Origin: Oscillospiraceae bacterium
GTDB lineage: Bacteria > Bacillota_A > Clostridia > Oscillospirales > WRJC01
Length of the DNA stretch: 64,000 nucleotides
Direction of reading: 5' to 3'
NCBI GenBank assembly: GCA_009782405.1
Contig: WRJC01000012.1
Coordinates: 16,854 to 80,853 of the forward strand
Shown: in pieces, positions 1 through 7,879 of the stretch
Numbering within the stretch: the stretch's first letter is position 1
How the letters are laid out: the number at the start of each line of letters is the position of its first letter
Notes under the pieces: model-generated
Seen by the model: the letters and a program-made list of their open reading frames with translations, nothing else
The model's database searches: none
What the model was told of the DNA's origin: nothing
Translations under genes and position numbers: made by a program

Positions 1-1092
1 AAGATAGGCACTGCGGCAGTTGACGATGACAATCATATTTACTATGTGTCGGAGGTGCAAGTGAGAAACGACATAGCTGACAAAATGAAGCAGAGGTCAA
101 AATACCGTCGCAGTAGGCGCAACAGAAAGACACGCTACCGCAAGGCGAGATGGCAGAACAGAAAGAATAGCAAACGGAACGACAGATTCAGCCCGACGAT
201 GAGGAGCAAGATAGATAGTCACATCAAGGAAATCAGGTTTGCGAGAAGCATACTGCCGATAGCGGAAATCATAATGGAGACAGGGACATTCGATGCACAC
301 GCGATGAAAAATCCCGAGGCGCTAAAAAACAAGTGGCTGTACCAACGGGGAACCAACTACGGCTATGCGAACACGAGAGCATATGTTCTCGACCGTGACG
401 GTTACATATGCCGGCAATGCAGTGGCAAGAGCAAGGACAGCAAACTCGAAGTCCACCATATACAGTTCAGGAGCGAGCAAGGCAGCGACGATGTCGAAAA
501 TCTGATAACGCTGTGCAAGAATTGCCACGACAAAGTGCATGGTTCCACGACTGAACTCAAACTGAAAGGAAAGGCAAAAGGGACATTGAGACACGCGACG
601 CAGATGAACGGCATACGGGTGCAGTTGCTGAAAAGAGTGCCCAGCAAAGAGACATTCGGGTTTGTCACAAAGGAACACGCATGGGCAATGGGGCTTGAAA
701 AGACGCACTACAATGACGCAACGGCGATAGCTTGCCTGAACAACATCGAACGCAACGGCTTAGTGAGCTACGTTCTGAAAACGGACAAAGTTCTTGTGAA
801 AAAGTGCGTGTCAGACGGTGACTATCAACAGACCAAAGGCGTGCGAAGCGAGCGACGCATCCAAACGGGCAAGATGCAAGGCTTCCGCAAATTCGACAAG
901 GTGAGATACAAGGGCACGGAATACTTCATCAAGGGCAGAATGTCAACGGGGTACGCAATACTCATGGACATAGAGGGCAACAAGCAAGAGCTGAAACCGA
1001 TACCGAAGCTCGACAAGATGGAAAGGATAGGGGCGAGAAAAGGATGGATTGTTCAAGAGAGAAGGTTTGCGGCAATTCATCCCGCCACCTGA
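1..1092 (+). CDS. iscB: IscB RNA-guided nuclease, 5'-partial
   Basis: The frame is open at base 1, so the N-terminal PLMP region and the RuvC-I aspartate lie outside the window; 363 codons are visible. In order they show an arginine-rich bridge helix (RRSRRNRKTRYRK, bases 106-144), RuvC-II with its glutamate in METGTFD (near base 277), an HNH domain with the LEVHHI histidines (near base 450), ENLITLC and two CxxC pairs (near bases 409 and 514), and RuvC-III HYNDATAIA (near base 706). About 120 residues follow that may contact the target-adjacent motif. IscB proteins are omega-RNA-guided DNA nucleases carried by IS200/IS605-like elements and are the ancestors of Cas9. The guide RNA is normally encoded just upstream of iscB, so it is not visible here. 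All visible catalytic motifs are intact, with no internal stop or frameshift. Family assignment is strong. Confidence 0.9.
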   Translation, partial: KIGTAAVDDDNHIYYVSEVQVRNDIADKMKQRSKYRRSRRNRKTRYRKARWQNRKNSKRNDRFSPTMRSKIDSHIKEIRFARSILPIAEIIMETGTFDAHAMKNPEALKNKWLYQRGTNYGYANTRAYVLDRDGYICRQCSGKSKDSKLEVHHIQFRSEQGSDDVENLITLCKNCHDKVHGSTTELKLKGKAKGTLRHATQMNGIRVQLLKRVPSKETFGFVTKEHAWAMGLEKTHYNDATAIACLNNIERNGLVSYVLKTDKVLVKKCVSDGDYQQTKGVRSERRIQTGKMQGFRKFDKVRYKGTEYFIKGRMSTGYAILMDIEGNKQELKPIPKLDKMERIGARKGWIVQERRFAAIHPAT

Positions 1093-1106
1093 AATCTGCG
1101 GATTTC
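1091..1106 (+). repeat. Hairpin at the iscB stop codon
   Basis: GAAATC, a TGCG loop and GATTTC form a perfect 6-bp stem overlapping the last bases of the iscB stop codon. IS200/IS605-type elements carry subterminal hairpins at their ends. The neighbouring toxin remnant ends at 1135, so the right end of the iscB element probably lies in 1093-1134. The hairpin fits that but could also be a chance small stem. Confidence 0.35.
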
Positions 1107-1134
1107 TGAGCTGGGGGTCTTCTTGCCGCTAATT

Positions 1135-1248
1135 TCATAAAAATTCGTCGATGTTGCGCTTGCAGTACAAAAATCGGCGCACTTCCATTACACTTCCGAT
1201 CACAACGTAAAATACCGCATACCGCACGGTATATTTTTTTTCACTCAC
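1135..1248 (-). pseudogene. ParE/RelE-like toxin remnant with internal deletion
   Basis: A GTG codon at 1248 overlaps the antitoxin end (GTGAGTGA on the minus strand) and is preceded by GAGGGA, the usual coupled arrangement of a Phd-ParE operon. It opens a 37-codon frame that begins MSEKKYTVRY, like the first strand of ParE toxins. It then runs straight into AVFYVV, EVRRFLY and RRNIDEFL-like sequence (here KRNIDEFL), which are the last strands and C-terminus of the same family. ParE toxins are usually about 90-105 residues, so about 60 central residues are missing although both ends and the frame survive. Such a peptide is unlikely to poison gyrase. It is too short for most gene finders. Confidence 0.65.
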
Positions 1249-1498
1249 TGAGCGTCCCTCGCAACTTCCCGAACACATCGTCGTGGGTAAGGCGCAAATT
1301 GGAATGTTCCGCAAATCTGTCGGCCTCGTCCAACTTCAACTCTATGTCGCTTGTGATTTCGGCGTATTTTTCAAGGCTCATCACGACCATTGAACCATAT
1401 CCGTTTTTCGTCAGGTATACCGGCTCGCCGCCACTGACGGTTTTTTCGATTTCCGTGAATTTGTTTCTCAAATCTGAAACGGGGCGTATTTGAATCAT
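1241..1498 (-). CDS. Phd/YefM-family antitoxin
   Basis: An 85-residue protein with the typical Phd/YefM N-terminal DNA-binding fold (MIQIRPVSDLRNKFTEIEK, then EPVYLTKNGYGSMVVMSLEKY) and a flexible acidic C-terminal half that would wrap the toxin. The start is the ATG at 1498, because AAGGAG lies 6 nt upstream; an earlier in-frame start would add ten unlikely residues. It is the first gene of a two-gene operon whose toxin partner at 1135-1248 is internally deleted, so it may now be an orphan antitoxin. These proteins repress their own promoter, and direct repeats ATTGATA...ATTGATA lie just upstream of the start. Confidence 0.85.
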   Translation of the reverse strand: MIQIRPVSDLRNKFTEIEKTVSGGEPVYLTKNGYGSMVVMSLEKYAEITSDIELKLDEADRFAEHSNLRLTHDDVFGKLRGTLSE

Positions 1499-1534
1499 AC
1501 CTATCTCCTTGTCAATTATCAATATCATATCAAT

Positions 1535-1563
1535 ATATTATCATAATGTCGCCATATTGTCAA
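1535..1563 (-). promoter_or_regulatory. Promoter of the antitoxin operon
   Basis: On the minus strand TTGACA (1563-1558), a 17-nt spacer and TAATAT (1540-1535) form a sigma-A-type promoter. The ATTGATA repeats between it and the gene are candidate autorepression sites. Confidence 0.65.
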
Positions 1564-1743
1564 GCGTATTTCGTTTGAATTTGTTAGAGTCCGCCGCGAA
1601 ACATACAATAAATAAAAAACATAAGCAGGTATTCGACATCGCCGTATTTTCGCATGGCAAAAGTGTTTGACAAGTCTGTATTTTTGGTTTCGGACTCACT
1701 GCGTTAAACAAAAAATATCACAAATTTTCACATTATTTTCCAT

Positions 1744-3369
1744 TCAAATCTTGTGCGCGAGAGTCTTTACCAAACATTTTTTGCCGTGACAGGCTATCCC
1801 AATCTTATACACCGGTAACGGCGAATTCTTTAGGCCATGCCAATATTCTTTGTTGTCAATTTGTTGCAAAGCTATATCGGCATCTCTGCTCAAGCCATCG
1901 TCATCGGATGATTTCGATGCCTTGAATTCTATTACGGCGCAGAACTTGCGTGATTTCATGTAAATGTCGAATCTGCCCAACCCTGCTTCCAAATTTGATT
2001 TGCATTCATATCCCAGCGAATACACCAGCCCAAGAAAGAACACATGGTAAACCCATTCCGCTTGTTCTTTGAAATCATTATACGACAATACCATGCTCGT
2101 GAAATCCGTAAGCTGCCCGCTGAACACGTCAACTTTATCTATACCGGCAAATATGTTGTATAACTTGTTGTCGGCGCCGTTATACTGCGCATCCAAAAGC
2201 AGGCGCGCCCATATATTGCGCGCTTCCGCGTTGGGGATGAACACTTTGAATCCATCGGGATCGATCTGCTCAAATGATAAATACCCCGCTTGGACAGCCA
2301 ACGTATAAAACGAAATATCGTCACAAACCGAAGTATTTTTTATATGTTCCATATTCAGCTGGTAATCTAACTTCGTATCGTAACGATATTGTTCGTCATT
2401 AAGCATTTGACCAATAATTTCCGCCCTTGAAGCATTCAGCAGCGACGACAATAATTTTCCGCCGCCCGTCATCGACCAGTAGCCTATCAATCCGGATTTT
2501 GGCTTACTTAAATAATTCATCACCGAATAAATATTATACAGCAATTCATCGCCGACACGCATATTATTGTACCATTTGCGGACGCCGTCTATTTCGTTTG
2601 CCGGGATAAGCTCAAGCAGTTCAGTTTCCGTGAGCGAAAAATCCGCGTCATAGGCGCTTGAATGCAATATATCATAAACTTCAAGGTTATTTAAAGTGGA
2701 AAACAGGCTTTCTTTTGTCGTGCGCGTCACCCCCGTCAAAACGGCCTTTTTGAAATGCGTTTGGCCTTTCAGCGCGCTTTGCAGCGCATTTACTATAAAG
2801 TTTTTTATTTCATCGCTTTCTGGATGGTTCAGCGTATCCATTATGATCTTGTCATATTCATCTATGAGCAAAAAAGGCTCTTTTTGGCAACGCTTGGCGA
2901 CAATTTCCAGCAGCGACGATAAAATATACGGGGAATAATCCGATGGATCATTTATATATTCTTTCATAACCAAATTTAAATTGTCTAAATCCAAAAGTTT
3001 TTCGATCAATTGCAAAATTCGGCCGCGAAATGACCGTCGCAAAGCTTCCAAATTGGATGAATCCAAATTTACAAAATCCAAATATACGACAGGGTATTGA
3101 TTGACTTGATTGAATACCGGGCTGGTTTCCACATATAGCCCGGAAAACAGATGCGCCGTGTTTTGTTTGCAGTCCAAAAATGTCGCCAGCGTGTCGATGT
3201 TCAGTGATTTTCCCATTCTGCGCGGCCTCGTGAACAACAGCACGGTGCTCGCATCCTGCAGCACATGTTCTATGAATGCGGTTTTATCCACATATAGATT
3301 GTCATTTCCTATAAAGTCCGAAAATCTGCTTGATGACACGTTTATGCGATTCCGATTTCCGACAAACAT
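1744..3369 (-). CDS. AAA-ATPase-like / PD-(D/E)XK nuclease family protein
   Basis: A 541-residue protein of the AAA-ATPase_like plus PDDEXK_9 architecture. Residues 48-55 (RPRRMGKS) are the family's P-loop, and FLLIDEYDK at 166-174 is the Walker B segment. The C-terminus has a nuclease-like core GRFDIYM...AVIEFKA (about 470-490) giving D...ExK. These proteins are abundant in Clostridia and Bacteroidota. Their function is not established; mobile or defence roles have been suggested. ATG at 3369 has AAGGAG 8 nt upstream and a good promoter. The gene is full length and lies between decayed toxin and restriction genes. I am sure of the family, not of the role. Confidence 0.85.
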   Translation of the reverse strand: MFVGNRNRINVSSSRFSDFIGNDNLYVDKTAFIEHVLQDASTVLLFTRPRRMGKSLNIDTLATFLDCKQNTAHLFSGLYVETSPVFNQVNQYPVVYLDFVNLDSSNLEALRRSFRGRILQLIEKLLDLDNLNLVMKEYINDPSDYSPYILSSLLEIVAKRCQKEPFLLIDEYDKIIMDTLNHPESDEIKNFIVNALQSALKGQTHFKKAVLTGVTRTTKESLFSTLNNLEVYDILHSSAYDADFSLTETELLELIPANEIDGVRKWYNNMRVGDELLYNIYSVMNYLSKPKSGLIGYWSMTGGGKLLSSLLNASRAEIIGQMLNDEQYRYDTKLDYQLNMEHIKNTSVCDDISFYTLAVQAGYLSFEQIDPDGFKVFIPNAEARNIWARLLLDAQYNGADNKLYNIFAGIDKVDVFSGQLTDFTSMVLSYNDFKEQAEWVYHVFFLGLVYSLGYECKSNLEAGLGRFDIYMKSRKFCAVIEFKASKSSDDDGLSRDADIALQQIDNKEYWHGLKNSPLPVYKIGIACHGKKCLVKTLAHKI

Positions 3370-3397
3370 AATTAGCTCTCCTTGTTTTTGTTACCGC

Positions 3398-3426
3398 ATT
3401 ATATCATATTTTTAAGGTTTTTTCAA
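3398..3426 (-). promoter_or_regulatory. Promoter of the AAA-ATPase-like gene
   Basis: On the minus strand TTGAAA (3426-3421), a 17-nt spacer and TATAAT (3403-3398) precede the ribosome binding site AAGGAG and the ATG at 3369. Confidence 0.75.
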
Positions 3427-3459
3427 GCTAATCTCTTTTGCCGAAAAAATATTTTGATT

Positions 3460-5615
3460 TCACAGCGAATCCATAACCGTCAGCAGGCTCGCGTAGCTGT
3501 CAACGTCATGGTATTTCACGCCGTCTGCCGAAATCTCGTTGAACAGCTTTTTGGCTTTTTATGATTTCAGATATCTTTGTGATAAATTCCTCCGGGTTAG
3601 TTTTGAACAAATATATTTTGTCGCGCTCTATGCCGTTTAGAATCGCGGTCACCGTCCGTCGCGTCAAAGCCGTTTCCCCGGCAATTTTCCCGATCAAGTC
3701 GTATTCGGCGAAGCTGCCCTGCGCCCGTTCGAGTTTCCGCGTTTCCGTGCGCGCGACGATAAATTCCGTTCCTTCCTGTTTTCCCTCGGTGATGGTATAT
3801 GACAGTTTTGATACGCGCAATTCCTTGTTTATGGCGGCGATGGATTTTTTTGTGAGCTCGTCGCCGTCAAATTCCACCGTGTAGGCATACCGCTTGTTGA
3901 TGTGGTTCCATAATTCGATAAAGTCTTTCCAGTTCTCGTTAAGCGGATTGTCCCTGATCTTGGTATCGTTGCCGTTGGCTATCATATTATCGAAAACAAC
4001 GGGGTCAAATATGCCTTGAACGAGTTTGTGCATGCTCGCCGCGTACGGCTCAATTTCCGGCTTTAACGGCGCGAATGTTTCCGTTTCGGCGGCGGCGCGG
4101 TATGTATCGGTGACTGCGCCGTTGTCGTCGACGTAATCGTTGCGGACAAGATAGTTGTAAATAGCCGTGGCTTCACTTTCCGTGAGCGTATGGACATCGC
4201 CGCCTGCCTGAACGATTTTGCCCGCGAAATAATCCACGCTTGCCGCAAGCGGACGCTCGTAGAGGTCTTTTTTGATTTTGTTTTGCAGCTCGGCGACGAA
4301 TCCGGCGTAGCTTTCGCTTGCGACGACTGTCAGCGTATTGACCCCGTGGATTTGGCTTTCGCCGCAGACTTCGATATCCTGCCTGTCGCCCGATTTGTTC
4401 ACGCACAAACGCAGGCCGCGCTCGACTTCCTGACGTTTCGCGGTCGCGTTGTCCGAGCGTTTCAAGGCGCAAATCTGAAACACGTTCGGATTGTCCCAGC
4501 CTTCGCGCAATGCGGAGTGGGAAAAGATGAATCGCGTCGGCTCATCAAAAGACAAAAGCCGTTCCTTGTTTTTCAAAATCAGGTCATATGCCGCAATGTC
4601 ATCGGAAAATTCGCTCCCGCGCTTTATTTCGCTGTTTACATATCGTTTGTTTTTGTCAATGGAAAAATATCCCCTGTGAGTTTTGGCGGTTTCAATGCCC
4701 CGCAGATAGTTCTGGTAGCCCGATTCGAACAGGGTCAGCCGCTCGTTGAGCGCATCGGTATATTCCTGTTCAAAGATTTCGCCGTACTGCCCGAGCGTTT
4801 CTTCGCCGTTTTCGTCATACTGGCGGTATTTCGCGACTTCGTCGATAAAAAAGAGCGACAGGCATTTTATGCCCTGTTCAAACAGTTTTTCTTCTTTGTC
4901 AAAGTGGGACATAACCGTTTCCCGTATTTGGATGCGGCGGATATCGTCTTCGTTTATGTTGCCGCTTGCTTCCCCCGCCGCGAGCGCCAATCCGTTGGAA
5001 AACGTGACCATGCCGCGGATAGGGTCGATTTCCGCTACGGAAACGCCTTTGTATTCTTCGTTGATTATCATCGCGTTAATGCCGGAGTTCTGGGAGAATT
5101 CATCGAGCTGGTGCAGATTTGACGAGTTATACACGAAGAACCGCGCCTTGATCTTGTACTGCTCCATGAAATGCTCCTGCGTCATTTCAAAGGACTTTTT
5201 GACTCCTTCGCGGATCGCGACGCTCGGCACGACCACGATGAACTTGCTCCACCCGTAAGTTTTGTGGAGCTCAAACATTGTTTTGATATACACGTAGGTT
5301 TTGCCCGTTCCGGTTTCCATTTCAACGTCAAGGGAAACCGCGCCGAGCCCCTCGCTCAACCCGTCCGACCATTTGATGTTGTTCGCCGTCTGGACGGCGC
5401 GGATATTTTTCAGCAGCTGTTCGCGGCCCGAGTTCCACGTCGGCGTTGCGGTAGCCTGTTTCATAGTCGTCCGTCTGCTCGAACACCGTCAATTCGCCTT
5501 TGCCGATGTCGCGGCGGTACCGGGCTTCGCCGTGCTTCGATTGTCCGGCGAAAACCTTGACTGCGCTCTCGACGGCTTCGGTCTGGAAGGGCTGTATTTT
5601 AAATTTGAATTTCAT
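3460..5615 (-). pseudogene. Type III restriction enzyme Res subunit, multiply deleted
   Basis: The gene starts normally at 5615 (MKFKFKIQPFQTEAVESAV), then shifts frame near 5422-5435: the first frame reads to YETGYRNADVEL and the next continues GREQLLKNIRAVQ. The main frame holds P-loop METGTGKT, then jumps near 5059 from SGINAMIIN directly to EEYKGVSVAEID. Family members have some 170 residues there, including the LDEPQ ATPase motif II. LSLFFIDEVAKYRQYD, REGWDNPNVFQ and ERGLRL follow normally. Near 3560 an extra A in an A-run shifts the frame, and EEFITKISEIIK joins AKKLFNEISADGVKYHDVDSY, which is like the true Res C-terminus. The PD-ExK nuclease domain between them is absent. Both ends survive but the ATPase and nuclease cores do not, so restriction activity should be lost. 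Confidence 0.8.
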
Positions 5616-5808
5616 GATTTTTTTCAGTTTGCTCTTTTAATTTTTTTATTTTTTCGATGTCAAGCTCTGTCAATTCTGATATCAATTCCAAAGCCAATCC
5701 TTTTTTTATTGCATTTATCGCTATTTTTTCTTTGCTTTCCTCCCAGAGGAAGTTGACATCGCTTTCGCTCAGGTATTTCACCCGCGATTTCGCTTCGTAT
5801 AGCTGCAT
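5599..5808 (-). pseudogene. C-terminal remnant of an Rpn-type protein
   Basis: A 69-codon frame starting at ATG 5808 with AAGGTGAG just upstream; a GTG at 5817 is a poorer start. It resembles the tail of Rpn (PD-(D/E)XK transposase/nuclease) proteins: a YEAKSRVKYLSE segment followed by a helical IAINAIKKGLALELISELTE. The full-length Rpn at 9768-10760 ends in a similar NMLDSGMAVEQIQNLTELPL pattern. The nuclease domain is missing. The frame sits between mod and res and overlaps the res start by 17 bp. It has its own promoter at 5931-5959. It is either a degraded insertion or a small free-standing gene; I favour the former. Confidence 0.5.
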
Positions 5809-5930
5809 ACTGCTCACCTTCTCTATCCTTTCCGCGTCTGCCTGCCTGTTGTCTGCGGACGACCGCGAAGGTCGCCCCTAAATTCACATCCCGCGTTTAT
5901 TCATTGCTATTCCCATTGATATCGTGTTCT

Positions 5931-5959
5931 ATTGTACCATATTTTTGCCAGTTTTGCAA
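5931..5959 (-). promoter_or_regulatory. Promoter between mod and the Rpn remnant
   Basis: On the minus strand TTGCAA (5959-5954), 17 nt and TACAAT (5936-5931). It would drive the Rpn remnant and res. Downstream the leader contains a 7-codon frame MNKRGM and a GC-rich hairpin (CGACC/GGTCG near 5864-5878). Confidence 0.55.
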
Positions 5960-6004
5960 CAGCAATTTTACATGGATCGCAAATTTATATTATCGCGCCC
6001 GGTA

Positions 6005-7879
6005 TCACAGCACCCTTTTGATCGTATTCGGGCTGTATGTGGCGAAAATCTGCTCAAAATTCGCCATCGCGCTGTCGCTCTCGAAGCTGCCGTCGCGGAA
6101 AACCGCGTAGTACGGCTTTTGCTTGGCGATATATGCAATCAGCGCATCGTCCGTTTGGCCGAAACAAGCTATAAGGTAGCCGTCTCTGACATTCCACGTT
6201 TCGCCGTCCCGCGTGATTTTCGCGGAAAGCGGTACGCCGAGCTCGAGCATCGCCTGAAACAGCAAATCCTCCGCTGTCCTGTCCTCTTTTATATTGTCCG
6301 CAAAGCCGTCAATATTGAAACTCATTTGCGCGTATTCTTCGGGCGTGTAATACACATCCTTCATATTGCTGCTGTCGAGTTTGAGGACGCGAAAACCGAT
6401 GTCGAGGCCTTGGGCGGCCAAGCCGTTTTCTTCGACGATTTTTCGGCCAGCACGGCGTATGCGTTCTTTGCCGATTTCGCAGATATTGGCATAGCCCGCT
6501 TTGGCCGCTTCGCTGTTTTCATCGCAAACTTCGGGAATCTGCACCATGATGAACTTGCGTTTAACACCATCTTCGGCGTTGAGTTGCATTATGGCATGAG
6601 CTAATGTTGCTGTTCCGCTAAAAAAATCCATGCAAATCATATTACTTGTATCATTGCATATTTGTAAACATTGTTTTAGTAATGCTGTTGGTTTTGGAGT
6701 TTCAAATACAGCGACATCAGAAAATAAAGATACCAATTCACGTTTTGCGGAATCATTAGTACCAACATCATCAGATAACCATATAGTTTCGGATGTTAAT
6801 CCTTGGCGTCCTTCTGTTAAAAATTTTTTTATACGGGGAACGCCGTTGCCGTCTTGACCGAACCACATTCTATTATCTGCGATGGCTTCATCCATTCGTT
6901 GTTTTGTATATCGCCAACATGAACCAGACGGAGGGTCAACACTCCGACCACTTGGTGTAACAAGTGTATAAAATTGGTTTTTTGTCCCATGTCCTGCTTG
7001 AGCGATAGCAGGAACAGATGTCCATACACCACGCGGGTCGTTATCAGGATTATTATATCTATCAATAGCGTCTTGATTCATGGGTAATAATCCTATTGCT
7101 TTGTCCCTCATATCAAATTGTTTAACATAACATAAAATATAATCGTGACGCACAGAAACAATTTTTCTATTTTCTCGTGTAACACGTTTTTCCCAAATAA
7201 ACATAGTAATAAATGCATCAGACCCATATATTTCGTCAAGCATTTTTTTCAAATTGTGAACCTCGTTGTCATCACAACTAACAAAAATTATTCCATCATC
7301 GGTCATTAAATCCCTTGCGATTCTCAATCGCGGATACATCATATTTAACCAATCCGTATGAAAGCGTCCATTGCTATCGAGATTGCGCGTTAAACGGTTG
7401 CCACCATCGTCATACTGACGGTCACGGTGTAAAAACTCCCCTTCGCCCTCTGCGAAATCGTCCTCATATACAAAGTCGTTCCCCGTATTGTACGGTGGGT
7501 CTATATATATCATCTTCACGCGATTTAAGTATGTTTCCCGCAGAAGTTTCAAAACGTCGAGGTTATCGCCCTCTATGTAAAGGTTCTCGGTCGTATCGAA
7601 GTCTACGCTTTCCTCACGGCAGGGGCGCAGAGCCGCCGCGATTGGCGCGTTGGCAAGCAACACGCTTTTGCGTTTGTCCGGCCATGTGAATTGATAGCGT
7701 TCTTCCTTGCCCGAAAGAACATGGGTGTTTATCTCCTGCTGCAATATGTCGGGGTCAACCGCCCGGACAACCGTGCCATTCTCGTCTGTTGATTCCGTGA
7801 CGGCGTTCGGAAACAACTCCGCGAGCTTGGCGTATTTTTCGGCGGCGAGGTCCGGCGTGCGCATTTTTAGGCTATCCAT
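6005..7879 (-). CDS. Type III restriction-modification DNA methyltransferase (Mod)
   Basis: A complete 624-residue N6-adenine methyltransferase of the beta class. DPPY lies at 127-130 within YIDPPYNTGND, and the SAM-binding FSGTAT motif follows near 418, the order expected for Mod proteins. The segment between them is the target recognition domain. ATG at 7879 overlaps the DUF4391 stop by 8 nt, with GGAGAAC upstream, so translation is coupled. Mod recognises a short asymmetric site, methylates one strand, and is required by Res for cleavage. Bases about 6600-7330 (the recognition domain) are clearly more AT-rich than the flanking conserved parts, suggesting domain exchange. Because Res is broken, Mod may now act alone as an orphan methylase. 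Confidence 0.92.
   Translation of the reverse strand: MDSLKMRTPDLAAEKYAKLAELFPNAVTESTDENGTVVRAVDPDILQQEINTHVLSGKEERYQFTWPDKRKSVLLANAPIAAALRPCREESVDFDTTENLYIEGDNLDVLKLLRETYLNRVKMIYIDPPYNTGNDFVYEDDFAEGEGEFLHRDRQYDDGGNRLTRNLDSNGRFHTDWLNMMYPRLRIARDLMTDDGIIFVSCDDNEVHNLKKMLDEIYGSDAFITMFIWEKRVTRENRKIVSVRHDYILCYVKQFDMRDKAIGLLPMNQDAIDRYNNPDNDPRGVWTSVPAIAQAGHGTKNQFYTLVTPSGRSVDPPSGSCWRYTKQRMDEAIADNRMWFGQDGNGVPRIKKFLTEGRQGLTSETIWLSDDVGTNDSAKRELVSLFSDVAVFETPKPTALLKQCLQICNDTSNMICMDFFSGTATLAHAIMQLNAEDGVKRKFIMVQIPEVCDENSEAAKAGYANICEIGKERIRRAGRKIVEENGLAAQGLDIGFRVLKLDSSNMKDVYYTPEEYAQMSFNIDGFADNIKEDRTAEDLLFQAMLELGVPLSAKITRDGETWNVRDGYLIACFGQTDDALIAYIAKQKPYYAVFRDGSFESDSAMANFEQIFATYSPNTIKRVL

Noticed and set aside
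1..1092. Cas9 or another CRISPR effector instead of IscB
   Set aside because: The size, the RRSRRNRK bridge and compact HNH fit IscB, and no CRISPR repeats or cas1/cas2 are present.
1564..1743. Possible small gene between antitoxin and AAA-ATPase genes
   Set aside because: AT-rich with no ribosome binding site and start combination; nothing recognisable.
4835..4860. FFIDEV segment of Res as the ATPase Walker B motif
   Set aside because: In this family FFIDEVAKYR is a conserved segment of the second domain; the true motif II (LDEPQ) lies in the missing part.
4190..5122. Long open frame (310 codons) on the plus strand
   Set aside because: It lies antisense to the Res gene, has no start site signals and no family-like sequence; it is a codon-bias shadow.
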